Of a stretch of DNA of 64,000 bases, positions 33,201 to 43,850 are shown one piece after another. Within the stretch, counting starts at the first letter, position 1. Every line of letters begins with the position of its first letter. Source of the DNA: Flaccisagitta enflata (lineage: Eukaryota; Chaetognatha; Sagittoidea; Aphragmophora); assembly GCA_965153355.1 (NCBI GenBank), contig OZ231126.1:1984001-2048000 (forward strand), read 5' to 3'. The translations under genes and the position numbers were made by a program. Below the pieces are notes generated by a model. It had not been told where the DNA came from and ran no database searches. It worked only from the letters and a program-made list of their open reading frames with translations.

Positions 33201-34144
33201 CTTTGTATTGCATCAAGGGATTTTCTAAGCATTTTAAGATATTTTTTGTAATAATATATGATCAGTTTCCTTGAAAAAGATTTGACAAGAAATCTTCAAT
33301 TTACCTGAAAAAAAAAAAACATTGTTACTCAAAGATGAAACTTACAAGGAACTAGATGCAAGTTTCTGTTTTTGTTTTGTTTTTTTCAAGGGTGTATAAA
33401 ACTAAGTCGCTTTCGACCCCCCCCCCCTGCCTTTGATTTTTGTCCCTGCAACACATTATGCTATGTTTTAGAATCTTTAATTTTTTTTTTTTACAAAACG
33501 AGGTTTAAAAAATGTTTTTATCATTTGGTACTGCCAAAAGTTTTATTTTCCTCAAATTTTCATCTTTTCTCTTTTTTCCCGAAAAAAGTGGCTTAAAAAG
33601 TCACGTAGCACGCGACTAAGATTCTTCTACGAAAAGTAGTCACTGGTCAGTATGATATGTTTATCTAGGAATTTCATCAGAATTGTGAATCTGTAAGTCT
33701 TATTCTATTTCATAAAGTTGGATTTTAACCGATTATGTAGCCTTACTGGAGGATGTTCACGATCATTGCTTAAGCATTGCTTAGCAAGTCTTGAGCATTG
33801 CTAAGCAATGCTTAAGTAATGATCGTGAACATCCTTCAGCTGTCTGTAATTCTAACAACATTTTGTTCATCATTTGAGGGTTGTCACAGTCAACAGAGTG
33901 AGTTATCAACCTAGTGTTTTTTCAACTGACAAGGGGCTGGGCGAAACCCTTGCAGTTTTTGGTCAAAAATTTGAAATCGATTCACAATCTCACTAATTTT
34001 CATTTAGATTTTTCATTCTTTTATGAGTTTTTTCTTGTCGATATATTCTTGAGCAAGATGGTATGTTGTTGCTTGTCGATATACCTATGGATATAAGCTA
34101 GATAGTATGTGTGACGCTTTCACAGTTCTGAATAGTTGCTATAA

Positions 34145-34449
34145 TCATTTACATGCTATCCAGTTAATTCCTATTTCATGCGGTACATTGTCGCGGCTCC
34201 ACACCTTAACGTAAACAATTCCATGGGTTGTATTCTGTGCGTCGGCACCGATAAACCAGCTCCAGCTTGGTTTTGAAGAATCATTGGTTGTGTCATAAAA
34301 GGAGAGAGAACCGAGGGCGGCACTGACGGTGGGTCTGCGTGGGAAAGTTATTCCAAAGGGAAATACTTCCTCGATAGAGTCCGTCGTGTTTAAGGCAGGA
34401 TTTTCGGCGACGTCGAATCTTATAAAACTTGACACACATGTTTTTCCAG
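34145..34449 (-). CDS. Lectin gene 1, exon 4: H-type lectin domain (C-terminal)
   Basis: Last exon of the gene that starts at 38176. The acceptor TTTTTTGTTTCAG precedes GKTCVSSFIRFDVAEN. The H-type lectin core follows: VFPFGITFPRRPTVSAAL, LSFYDTTNDSS, WSWFIGADAQNTTHG, VYVKVWSRDNV and IGINWIACK before the stop. The pattern (F..PF...P.V...L...D, then F.V...W..., then V.WIA) is that of the HPA/discoidin-C-terminal lectin family, which forms trimers that bind GalNAc-type sugars. Only one Cys pair (TCV and IACK) is visible. The NTT and NTTH sequons could be glycosylated. The domain is the usual length of about 70-80 residues. Paralogue at 58628-58947. Confidence 0.88.
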
Positions 34450-34689
34450 CTGAAACAAAAAAGAAAACACATCAAATGTGACGGGAGTGTTCACGATCAT
34501 ATATTGCTATCATATGATACAGGAACAAGGTCAACAAACCTTAGTCGCGTGGTAATTAGGGTTACCAAGGTAATAAGGTTTACTAAAGTAATTAAGGTAT
34601 AGTTTTCATATAATTCACAATCTTAACAAAATAAGTCACATATTTACATTATAGCATAATAACATAATACACTGTGTATCCTGCGAACT

Positions 34690-34870
34690 ACCAGGACGTT
34701 TTTCACATTACTCTGGGTTTTTCTTTTGTTCGATATAGACCACACGTGCGGTCAGGGGTCTTTTTCTCACCATAATTGTTTGGGTGATTCCCTCCATTTC
34801 CACCGCCACCACCATCGATCAAACGCTGAGTGCGATCTAGAGGCAAATCAATCAAAACCATCTTCTACTA
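34690..34870. mobile_element. Fragment of the 24.5-26.2-kb foldback family
   Basis: CCTGCGAACTACCAGGACG and TTACTCTGGGTTTTTCTTTTG resemble the CCTGACGACCGCCAGGACG ... TTACTGTAGGTTTCTTTTT arm at 24.69-24.74 kb. Lies in intron 3 of lectin gene 1. Confidence 0.45.
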
Positions 34871-34948
34871 GTTTCGCACACGATGATATATCCAGACATC
34901 TTCATTTAAAAGCAAAATAACGGTTTGACACACATTCAAGCACTGACG

Positions 34949-35124
<176 letters not shown>

Positions 35125-35171
35125 CTTTCTAGTTCCTGCTCAAAAAGAGGTTATTTTACTAATTTAGTTAC

Positions 35172-35288
35172 CATCAAGAACTTTCAAATGATTTTCTATC
35201 TTTTGAAACCGTTTCCCAACTTCCGTAAGGTCGACTTGAACTGGGTAGATGTCCTTCTTGGATGGGTTTGGCTTTGGGTGTGCAGTAT
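35172..35288 (-). CDS. Lectin gene 1, exon 3: linker/helical segment
   Basis: A 117-bp symmetric phase-1 exon with acceptor TTACGTTTGTACAG and donor GTAACT. It encodes TAHPKPNPSKKDIYPVQ followed by VDLTEVGKRFQKIENHLKVL. The second half has hydrophobic residues at heptad spacing (L..V..RF..I..HL..L) and probably continues the coiled coil begun in exon 2. The first half is a Pro/Lys-rich linker. The split codons read Asp at the 5' junction and Ala at the 3' junction, keeping frame with exons 2 and 4. Confidence 0.78.
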
Positions 35289-35864
35289 CTGTACAAACGT
35301 AATGTGGCTAAACTAAAGGCGCGTTTCCACTGACATCAACTGTCACAAATGTAACAAATGTAGCTAGCGACCGAGTGACCTTTTTGAAACACGATTTTCC
35401 GTAAGTAGAAACTGGCCCTGTGTATGACTGTAGTGATCAGGTGTGTCAAATACGGGCGATGACTGAGTTTGAGACCATAACGCTGACGCAAGATGGGGCT
35501 GTTGATTTTAAAACAATCACCATTTTTCTTTTTCTAAAATTCAATCGGCAACCCTTTTTATTTCGCGATCGAGATCTAATGCAATGTCTGCAATCTCGTT
35601 CACCAAGAAACAAATTTATGAACCATTTTACTATTTCATTGAATTTGATATAATTTACCAAAATACTTTTCTGTGAAGCTTTAACGAGGATAGCAACATT
35701 ATGATACCAATAATGGCGACTCTCGCCGACTGGAAAAAAGTCGTAAATGGGAGTTTTTTTTTCTGTGCATGTTCTTCTGTGTGTGCATCTTATATCTGGT
35801 TGACTGATTGTCTGTTTTTTTATTCAATCTCTGTCTCTCTCTGTCTTTTTTTCTTCTTGGCCTT

Positions 35865-35865
<1 letters not shown>

Positions 35866-35944
<79 letters not shown>

Positions 35945-35946
35945 TC

Positions 35947-35992
<46 letters not shown>
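35866..35992. repeat. Compound (GT)n(CT)n microsatellite
   Basis: About 75 bp of GT followed by about 45 bp of CT, in intron 2 of lectin gene 1. Confidence 0.95.
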
Positions 35993-35993
<1 letters not shown>

Positions 35994-36392
35994 CAAAAAT
36001 GCAAAAAACAATTCAAAAATTCATAACGCCAAAATTAACAATTGTAGAGACTTCTGGTTGGCGCTATTTGAAAGAGAAAAATCAACTTTTTCTTAGCTGT
36101 GAATATAAAAAAATGTATACCCCCAGCCCCAAAACCGCTCAACTTTCAAAATTTGTCAAAAGCCGAAAAAAAAAACTTTAATTCTCCTCTACGTTTCAAA
36201 AAGTCGAATTACGTAATTCGACTTTTTTCCAATAATTGGAATTCCCCACTTCTCAAGGCAAAGGATGAAAAGTTGAAAACGTGATTATAACGTTATGCAA
36301 TTAGGGGCAAAACAGGGCTTTTAGAAACGGAAGATGACAGAAATTTGTAAAAGGAAAAATGGTGGAGGCATTTAAATGAGTAACCCCATGAT

Positions 36393-36699
36393 TAGGGTGG
36401 TCCCGAATTGGGTCAAATTTCATGTACTGATATACTTGAGCCCTTTGCACAAATGTCCAATAAAAGAAGGATTTCTCACAAGCTGGGGTGTGAAATCAAA
36501 CAAGAAACCTTGTCGGCAAAACTATAGGGTTGCTATGGAGATTTTTCTATTGCCATAGAAAGCCTATAGTTTTGCCGCCATGGTTTAATCTTCAAATTCA
36601 GACCTCTACTTGTGGGAAAACCTTCTTTTTTGGTACATTTATGCAAAAAACTAGAGTATATCATTTTTTGAAATTTGGCCCCATTTCGTGACCACCCTA
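36393..36699. mobile_element. 307-bp hAT-like MITE (TAGGGTGGTC family)
   Basis: Ends TAGGGTGGTC / GACCACCCTA, flanked by the 8-bp direct repeat CCCATGAT. Internally a long imperfect palindrome (CTTGTCGGCAAAACTATAGG with CCTATAGTTTTGCCGCCATG). Lies in intron 2 of lectin gene 1. Relatives at 48102-49011 and 54194-54588. Confidence 0.9.
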
Positions 36700-37097
36700 C
36701 CCATGATGCCCTAGCGTTATACTCTCAGGGATTAATGTTTTGCATATTGACACACCCGACTGTAGTGAGTGTTTTAGGTAATAAAGATAAAGATAAAATC
36801 ATCAGTGGTAAACGTGAAAGGACGTTCATCACAATGTTCCGTCTTTCAGACACTTCTGCGCTGCTTTTCTGTCACAAATTTCATGAACAAAAAATAGTGA
36901 CAGAAAAAAAATCTACAAAAAGCAAAAGAAAACATACATCCAGTTCATTTTACTTCAAAGAATTTCACTTTCCATGTTTCATGTCTACATTAAAAAATTT
37001 ATGGGAAATCTGTGTCTCTTTTATGCCTACAGAGTACAAAAATAAATCTGGCATGAAGTCACCTCCAATTTTCCTGCCCTGCGTCATCGAAATTCAC

Positions 37098-37211
37098 CTT
37101 GTATCGTTTTCGTGATTGTTTCCAATTTCGATTCCATAGATGTCTCCAGACGTTTGAGATGCTCGCTGATGCGATCGAGAATATTTCCTTCGGCGGCGCG
37201 CAGAGCTGCTT
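37098..37211 (-). CDS. Lectin gene 1, exon 2: coiled coil
   Basis: A 114-bp symmetric phase-1 exon with acceptor TATCTGAATTTCAG and donor GTGAATTT. It encodes AALRAAEGNILDRISEHLKR followed by LETSMESKLETITKTIQ. Hydrophobic residues at a/d spacing (I L..I..HL..L...M...L..I...I) indicate a coiled coil, a plausible trimerisation stalk placed before an H-type lectin domain. The splice joins give EE at the 5' side and QD at the 3' side. Confidence 0.8.
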
Positions 37212-37730
37212 CTGAAATTCAGATAGATCATCTTTTACTATCTCTACCTGTCAAAGCTATCAAATTTGTCTCGATTGTCAACTATTGCGTGATGAGACTT
37301 TTCCAGAATTTTGAATCATCTACCAGTTTGTTAGTAAAATGAAAATGTGTTGTAGAAATATTACCTCCGGAACAAACGCAACAGACTAGCTGATTACTAA
37401 CAAGCTTAGTCTCCTAGGTTCTCCAAGGTTAGGCCTAATTAGGATGACCCGTTGGATGGTCAATGACACTTTTCGGCAATCATCAGGAAACTTTTTCGTC
37501 CATGTCAGTGACGTGTTATCTATGTCGTTTGATATCTGGTCAATTCTAAATCTGAAAAAAATTGCACTGTTTTTTTTCTTCGGATGTGCCCTATCCCGAA
37601 TTCTTCGTTAGCCTTTTTTCACTGCCCCTGTATAAATTATATTCTCACGCGACTTGGGCATCCGGCCTGTTTCAACTCAAAATCAACACAAAGTTTCTTC
37701 TTTTACCATTTCTATGCAAAACAATGTCAG

Positions 37731-38024
37731 AAAAAAAATAAGCTCAAATTTGGCTTATCGGTCCCCACAGAACCACCGCCCACTGTCTTGAGACCGCAAG
37801 ATCCCACAGAGACAGGCAGATGCCAGAAATGCTGCTTAAGGAGGAAGCGTGGCTAACCAAACCGCTACTCCGCTCCGCCATCTGGGACGCAGCACTTTCC
37901 ACATTGGGCACGGAGCGGTGCCTTGGATCCCAGGCCGGGAAAGCTCATGCCTATTTGCAGGATCGAACCCGCATCCTTCTTAAGGGAGAGCCAGCGCGCT
38001 ACCGCTGAGCCACCACGCGCCCCT
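37731..38024 (-). mobile_element. tRNA-derived SINE with 14-bp target duplication
   Basis: The minus-strand 5' end GGGGCGCGTGGTGGCTCAGC carries a pol III A box (TGGCTCAGCGG) and, about 50 bp on, a B box (GGTTCGATCCT). A roughly 220-bp unrelated body follows, ending in TTATTTTTTTT. The flanks carry AAACAATGTTAGAA (38025-38038) and AAACAATGTCAGAA (37718-37731), a target-site duplication with one mismatch that overlaps the tail boundary. It sits in intron 1 of lectin gene 1, 31 bp from the exon 1 donor. The SINE family was not identified. Confidence 0.88.
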
Positions 38025-38055
38025 AAACAATGTTAGAATGGACAATTTTTATCAC

Positions 38056-38176
38056 CTTCATCGTTGAAGAATTCGTTGTTCATTCGTCCATCTGAGGAAA
38101 CGTCTTTGAGATCATTTGTAATGATGCGGTTCCACTGGGCTAGAAATAGCACCAAAAAGATAATTCTTGACAACAT
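38056..38176 (-). CDS. Lectin gene 1, exon 1: start codon and signal peptide
   Basis: Starts the four-exon secreted H-type lectin gene (exons 38176-38056, 37211-37098, 35288-35172, 34449-34145; about 218 residues in total). The ATG at 38176 begins MLSRIIFLVLFLAQW, a short positively charged start and a Leu/Ile/Phe-rich core typical of a signal peptide, followed by an acidic stretch (NDLKDVSSDGRMNNEFFNDE). The donor GTGATAAA is in phase 1 and the split codon becomes Glu with exon 2. All three introns are phase 1. The predicted product is a secreted, coiled-coil-oligomerised sugar-binding protein, by family likely acting in innate recognition or mucus/egg agglutination. The actual role is not shown by the sequence. 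The promoter was not identified. Confidence 0.82.
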
Positions 38177-38560
38177 TTTTGTTCAGATGAGAAAAAAAAT
38201 TGACCACGAAGGTTGTACGGTTATAGGGTCGAATAACAGTACTGACCAAATCTAAGCTCTTGTTTTTGTTATTGCTTTCATTTTCAAATTAATCCCCGCC
38301 TTTGTTAAGGCTGGTAAGAACGCTGGTAAGAAGATTTTAACTGGACATGGTTACAAGCTGCATGTCAAACAAACGATACATCTATTACATATATATCTAT
38401 ATATTTATCTATATATATCTATATTATTCCTATATATACTTGTTTTTGTATTATATAATTTGTATTGCTTTAATGCATTTTATTTCTTTTTTCGTTGCTT
38501 CAGACATCTCTTGATTCGCTTCATTGCGAAACATGTCAGATTAATGACATTTTCTTTTCT
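38177..38560. other. Upstream region of lectin gene 1, AT-rich
   Basis: 5' flank of the lectin start codon. It contains a TATATCTATATATTTATCTA-rich stretch (38.39-38.45 kb) but no clear TATA-box placement, because the 5' UTR length is unknown. Confidence 0.4.
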
Positions 38561-38563
38561 ATA

Positions 38564-38566
<3 letters not shown>

Positions 38567-38643
<77 letters not shown>
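38567..38643. repeat. (GT)n microsatellite
   Basis: About 38 GT units, 390 bp upstream of the lectin gene 1 start codon. Confidence 0.95.
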
Positions 38644-38646
<3 letters not shown>

Positions 38647-38794
38647 GATTTATTATTATCTATTATATACTCTTTTTCTCTATTCCGTATTTCCTGATTA
38701 TTGCAAGTTTGGATATCTTTTACAGCGTTAGTGGATTCTTCTAGTGACGACAACAAACCGCGATCGTTCCCGTAACGCAAGACACGTTTTCAAT

Positions 38795-39110
38795 GTGAAC
38801 ATGGATGGATACCGGTGTACACTTACCCCGGTTCCATCCATCCATATAATGGATGGATTACGGTAAATTTTCGTGCCATTTCCCTTTTGTAGTAAAAATG
38901 AAAGTATCTATCACACCCATCAAAATGGAGCGGTCAATCGCTTCCACATTCCAAGAATATATACTCGAGAATATCATCAGTTTCATGAGGGAGTGAGCGA
39001 AGTGTGTGAGCGAGCTCGTGAACAGAGTAAACAAGCGGAGAAAGTGAATCTCAGCTGTGCGCGGGGGGAACAAGTGCGCAGAGTGAGCGGTATGAGCAAA
39101 CATAGCGAGT
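38795..39110. other. Repeat-like DNA: ATGGATGG words and GTGAGCGA-rich stretch
   Basis: CCATCCATCCATATAATGGATGG forms a small inverted repeat. 38.92-38.95 kb shares CGGTCAATCGCTTCCACATT with the 30.28-30.41-kb MITE. The following GAGTGAGCGAAGTGTGTGAG region is purine-rich low complexity. No exon supported. Confidence 0.4.
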
Positions 39111-39213
39111 GACAATGTTAAACTTAAAGCGCGAACCTCTGTAGTAGAAAGAGGCCCAAAGGATGGTTGCATGGGTCATAGAAGGGGGAAGCGAGAGCCC
39201 AATGTGCTTCTAA

Positions 39214-39410
39214 AACAAGGCCGGATACGCGGCTACCCATGTCGCGTGCGGATGGGCAGGGGCAGTGATGAAATTGACCAACCATGCAGTTGGGCAGGTG
39301 CAGTAACCTCAAAGCCGCCCACAAACGCTAAAAAAAGCTTTGCGTGATGGACTGACCTACCAACCGACAGACAGAGCGGGTTGTAGAGTCGCGTGCACGC
39401 GACTAAAAAT
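39214..39410 (-). mobile_element. HINE-like element, GTCGCG(TG) subfamily
   Basis: AACAAGGCCGGATACGCGGC start, tail motif TGTCGCGTGCGG, core ACCAACCGACAGACAG, head GTCGCGTGCACGCGAC followed by TAAAAAT. Confidence 0.8.
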
Positions 39411-40300
39411 TTTTAGTGAAAAGTAGTAAGTTTTTTTTCTGTATTTAAGTGTAGCGTTGGGGTGTCATAACATGAAACTAGTAAAAATAAAATCCCCGCG
39501 CGCTTTTTAAGTAATTTTTCAATGTTCGACCTACTTTCAATGCAGATTCTACTGAGTTGTTTTAATTTCATTTTTTTTAATTTCATATTGTTATCCCTTG
39601 CAAAGTTCCCTTTCACTACGCCCTGTATGGTTTAATTGCTTGCTTCGCATTGCAAAAAATTTGATTTTCTTCTCGATCCGCTAACCCAATATGGAGTGAA
39701 AAAAATCATGAAGATGACCGTTTTCTTTTTCTCAAAATTCCTTCATCTTCCGTTTTTGTTTTGGCCTTAAAGTTTACTCAGATTTCCCAGAATTCAGCAA
39801 AATCCTGTGTAGTCTTGTTACAAAAGTAACAATTGTTAGTTTTAGAAAACTATGATTTTTGTAAAAATAAATTAAAATATCAGAGCATAAGTTACGTAAG
39901 AGCTTGTGAAAAAGCAGGTTAACAATTCTCTAAATAGCTGAAGTTTATAAAAGCTAATTCAGGTAGATCAACACACTTTTTTATCCCACTGCAATATACA
40001 AATTAGGCTCTCAAAAACAATTTTCTAAAAAACGGAAGATGGACAATTTTTGATAAAAGAAAAATGGTAAGGGTCCTAAAACTGCCCACTCCACATTAGG
40101 TAAAGAGGATGAAAAGAAATAAGCAACTTTTGCTATGTGAAGCACCCAAATGGTTTAATACCGAAGTAAAGTTTTCATTTTTTGAGCCATTGCTACTTTT
40201 TTGTACTGTAACAGAATGAAAATTTAAATTCTTTACAATCATTTAGAGTGCGACCTATCAAATGAAAGGAAATTTTGCATAGATTAACAAAATGGAAACA
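39411..40300. other. AT-rich intergenic DNA, nothing recognised
   Basis: No exon, RNA gene or repeat family was identified. Confidence 0.4.
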
Positions 40301-40453
40301 AACGAGGCTGGATAAGCGGCAGGACAGTCGCGGACGGTTGGGCAGGGGCGGTAATGCAAAAACCACTCGCAATCTAATAACGCTACAGGACGGACGGACG
40401 GACGGACGGACAGACACGGCAAGGTGTAGAGTCTCCTGTCCGCGACATAAAAA
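40301..40453 (-). mobile_element. HINE-like element, GTCGCGGA subfamily
   Basis: AACGAGGCTGGATAAGCGGC start, AGTCGCGGACGG subterminal motif, a perfect GACG tetranucleotide run (GACGGACGGACGGACGGACA), head GTCTCCTGTCCGCGAC followed by ATAAAAATG. Confidence 0.75.
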
Positions 40454-42090
40454 TGGGTTAACTTGCCTTAGAAGTGTAAGGCGCCGGAAATGGACTGTGT
40501 GGAGGCGCCTCATGGAAATTGTCACAAAGCGTTAAAAGACTTTGGAGATGTGACAATCGCCTTTGATTAACATACGCTAAATATTTAGTGCACACGATCA
40601 TTCTATACTCATTGCATGTGTAGTTCATTACTGTCGCTTCGTTTCATTTGATTTCATTATCATTTAATCACGCTGCAAGTTGCTTATACACATATGGATT
40701 TCCTTTGTTTCCCATCCTATCTAGATTGTCTAGTTGGACCGCTGCACTAAGGGCCACGGATTGCGCTAGAGGGCTCCTTGGGTATTTGGGTGAAAATTTT
40801 CATCTCTGCTATATGGCTCAAACTAAGTAGAATGGTCATGGTAGTATTTGAACATACATTACCGGTCCATATGACAGGTTTTACGGCAATTTAGAGTGAA
40901 AAAAGGCGACCTAAATGAACATTCCTACGAAAAATGCTAAATTTCAAGAAAAATCAATGAATTTTTTGGATTATCAGTTAAGATTAGAAAAAGCTCATGA
41001 TATCTTCAACATTAGATTGGATTCCTTCATTAATGTATAAATGTCTAGAAAAATTTAAAAAATCATTATTTTTTACATTTTTAGCACTATTAGATTAGTC
41101 TACTATTAGTACATATTTGACCTAATTTGCATGCTTTTATTACCCTATAAATATAAAAAATCGCACAAGGACGCACAATGAGCCACCTATGCCAAAACGT
41201 AGTTCAAGGGGTCCTGAATCCAGAATGCTATGGCTCAAGGGGGCCTTCGACGTCCAAATTGCGATTTTCTTGGTCTAAAATGGACAAGTAATAAAGTGGA
41301 TAAAAGTAAAAATCTATATTTGATTGGAAGAAAAATGAGCAAAATGAGCTAAATGAGCAAAAAAATGATTTTTTTTGAGCACCTTATAAAGGAATCTTAT
41401 TGATCAAAGACAAAAATTCAATTGATTTGGTCAAAACATTAGACAATTTAGATACTAAATTAAAGAGAGTTTAGCAGTATTTTTCACTTTATTTTCTCAA
41501 ATTTCTCTTCTTTTGTACTCTAAGCTCATAAAGCTCTTTATCCAATAGAAATGAGTCAATATTGGATATAAATAGTTTCATAACATTTGAAAATATGCAG
41601 AAAAATGTTTTCACTCTGTATATTTCATAAGGAACAATATAATGGAAAAGATGTAATGTTAATCCCCAATGAGCCACCTAGCGCACCATGCAGCCCACAG
41701 TGCGCTGGGTCCTTAGAAGGAGCATTATTAACAATCACTCTAATTACTAAAGCCGTTGTTAACAAACATTATCTATCGCACGTGCTAATCATTAGTGGAC
41801 ATTGTGGGTTGGGCTGTCCCAATCTACCAGCAGCATTCTCCATCTTCGCTTGCTTATTTGTTGTTGCTTTCTGTCCTCTGTGTAGGTGTGCACGCATATC
41901 ATCATTGTCACGCTTTGCATGGAAACACTAATCATACCTAATACTAATTAACGTTCACTAAGTCTTAACAACCGATGTGCAATACTCTAGGAGCGGCATT
42001 CGATCGTCCACACACAATCTATCGATCGGCAGGCTTCTTGAAGTGAGAGGTTACACCATTCCACCTCTTACAGAAGAATCTGTATTGAAG
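40454..42090. other. Intergenic DNA; two GAGCCACCTA repeats, no gene seen
   Basis: AATGAGCCACCTA occurs near 41.18 and 41.67 kb, bounding about 500 bp of AT-rich sequence with repeated GAGCAAAATGAGC words. It may be a degraded element. A 114-codon frame at 41587-41931 has no recognisable domain and no splice support. Confidence 0.35.
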
Positions 42091-42097
42091 ATGGGTC

Positions 42098-42342
42098 TTT
42101 TTAGTCGCGTGCACGCGACTCTACAACCCACTCTGTCCGTCTGTCGGACCGTCTGTCACGCTCAGCTTGTGTTAGCTTTTTTCGTTGTTTTACATTATTT
42201 TAAGTCATTATAAGTTATTTTGAGACAAATTACATTTCTTTTACAGTCTTTTGGTCTTTCAGACTTTTAGTCTTTTAGTCTTTTAGTCTTTTGGTCTTAT
42301 GGTCGTAACAACCGCACGCGACTGTAAGGTGTTGGCCTTGTT
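42098..42342 (+). mobile_element. HINE-like element with TCATTTTAAG array
   Basis: Head TTTTTAGTCGCGTGCACGCG, GTCCGTCTGTCGGACC core, CACGCTCAGC, then degenerate TTATTTTAAGTCA and TCTTTTAGTC units, tail motif GCACGCGACTGTAAGG, end GTTGGCCTTG. Confidence 0.8.
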
Positions 42343-42476
42343 TTTATATTTTGAAGATTACTCAAAAGCGCTCGGGGAATGATTTTATTTTTGCTAGTTA
42401 CAGGGTGTTTAATCTCAAAGTGGAAAAAGTAAAAAGCTTACATTTTTAAACGCACGAAGTCAGGGACTTTGAACCA

Positions 42477-42712
42477 TTTTTAGTCGCGTGCACGCAACTC
42501 TACAACCTGCTCTGTCCATCGGTCCATCGGTCCATCCGTTTGTCCATCACGCTTAGTTTTTTCTTTGTCGTTTTACGTAATTCTAAGTCATTTAAGTCGT
42601 TTTAAGTTATTTAAAGTCATTTTAGTCAATTTACATCTAGACTTTTAATCTTTTGGTCTTTTAGTCTTATGGTCTGAACAACCGCACGCGATTGTAAGGT
42701 GTTGGCCTTGTT
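42477..42712 (+). mobile_element. HINE-like element with TCATTTTAAG array
   Basis: Close relative of the preceding element: head TTTTTAGTCGCGTGCACGCA, GTCCATCGGTCCATCGGTCC core, TTTTAAGTTATTTAAAGTCA array, tail GCACGCGATTGTAAGG, end GTTGGCCTTGTT. Confidence 0.8.
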
Positions 42713-42821
42713 CTCTTGTAGTTTTGTATTGGACGTTTTTTGTGTACAAATTTCGTTAGTCTAGCTTAACAACATCAATTTGAAGTAAGACAAGTATCTA
42801 CAGTTGAAACTCAATAACTTA

Positions 42822-43092
42822 TTTTTAGATGCGTCCGTCAGGAACGCATCTCTATAAGAGGGTCTGTCTGTCCATTGGTCCGTCCGTTGGTCCGTCCGTC
42901 CGTCCGTCCGTATGTCTGTTACGCAAGTGCAAAAACCGCGTTTCTCAGCTGTTCTTGGCCACGGTGAGATCCTACACGGAAACAAATGATCAACCAATCA
43001 ACATGTTCGCCTATCTGTCTATCCAAATATGTCACATGATCAATACACGCAGAGACACAGCCTGGACGCATCGTTGCCCGGTCGGGCTTGTT
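42822..43092 (+). mobile_element. HINE-like element, GATGCG subfamily (long form)
   Basis: Head TTTTTAGATGCGTCCGTCAG with the pairing half GGAACGCATCTC, CTATAAGAGGGTCTGTC, GTCCGTCCGTCCGTCCGTCC core, GGTGAGATCCTACACGG, tail motif GGACGCATCGTTG, end GGTCGGGCTTGTTC. Confidence 0.75.
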
Positions 43093-43249
43093 CTATCAAC
43101 AATGTTTTAAAATATCCTGCCTTTAGTTCTCAAAAGTCTTGATGCGGTGCCAGATTGGTGTCAGATGCAAACATTTTCAAATTCTGTTTTATTTGAGACT
43201 AATCTGGCATTTGTAGCCCAAACCGTTTGGGAATTATAGCATTTTCAAG

Positions 43250-43425
43250 AACAAGGCCGGATACACGGCCACCAGTTGCGGACTGGTGGGCAGGGGCGGA
43301 AATACGCGTTTTCCCACTTTTCAACTCGAGCGTGACGGACCAACCGACCAACCGACCAACCAACCGACCAACCGACCAACCGACGGACAAAGCCTCTTAT
43401 AGAGTTGCGTGTCCGCAACTAAAAA
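43250..43425 (-). mobile_element. HINE-like element, GTTGCGGA variant
   Basis: AACAAGGCCGGATACACGGC start, AGTTGCGGACTGG subterminal motif, a perfect ACCAACCG tract, head GAGTTGCGTGTCCGCAAC followed by TAAAAAC. Here the R/Y change (GTTGCG for GTCGCG) is present at both ends. Confidence 0.8.
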
Positions 43426-43524
43426 CTATATGAAAATTTTTTAAGCCCAAACTTTACCTACTTATTTTATTTAAAATTGACGTTGTGGACAAACTATTAA
43501 GGCTAGACGAATGAAATTTTCATA

Positions 43525-43848
43525 CAAACAAGGCCAAGTAGGCCAATAGGTGCGACCTGTGGATTGTCGAACGAATGCGATACGACAGCAAGCAAGCTTG
43601 TAAAACGCTTGCCATTCATTGGGGGTCAAAATTCAACTTCTTTTTGACCAAGATCTGGCTTTTTCTAGTTGTTATATATGTTATTACAAGTAATACAGCG
43701 AAAAATTTGATACGAATTTGTACCTCAAACAAAAGTTATTGACGTTTTTTGAAAAAAAAAATGAAAAAAAATCTCGCTTCCTTCCATTCTTTTGACATCG
43801 ACAACACAAGGAGTTTTGTCTGTCCGTTCATCCATTTGCCCGTCTGTC
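43525..43848 (-). mobile_element. HINE-like fragment, GGTGCG subfamily
   Basis: AACAAGGCCAAGTAGGCCAA and TAGGTGCGACC match the tail of the 45626-45745 element. No matching head follows before the next MITE. Confidence 0.5.
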
Positions 43849-43850
43849 TA

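Larger units (their letters stand above)
32506..34500. repeat. Segmental duplication, copy 1 (3' flank and last exon of lectin gene 1)
   Basis: Collinear with pieces at 48.04-48.10, 49.01-49.17, 50.47-50.72, 54.03-54.19, 54.59-55.06, 55.70-55.94 and 58.59-58.95 kb. Anchors include AACAGCGGAGACCCTCTCAT, CTTTGTATTGCATCAAGG, GTAGCACGCGACTAAGAT and CTTGTCGATATATTCTTGAG. Copy 1 is compact; copy 2 is expanded about fivefold by insertions. Poly-C (33.41-33.43 kb) matches poly-C at 54.63 kb. Confidence 0.85.

Noticed and set aside
37950-38023. A functional tRNA gene on the minus strand
   Set aside because: The A and B boxes are good, but the sequence continues into a SINE body with tail and target duplication, and the acceptor stem does not close.
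41587-41931. A 114-codon frame ending in a Cys-rich segment
   Set aside because: No recognisable domain, no splice-site support and no matching paralogue. Chance frame is likelier.
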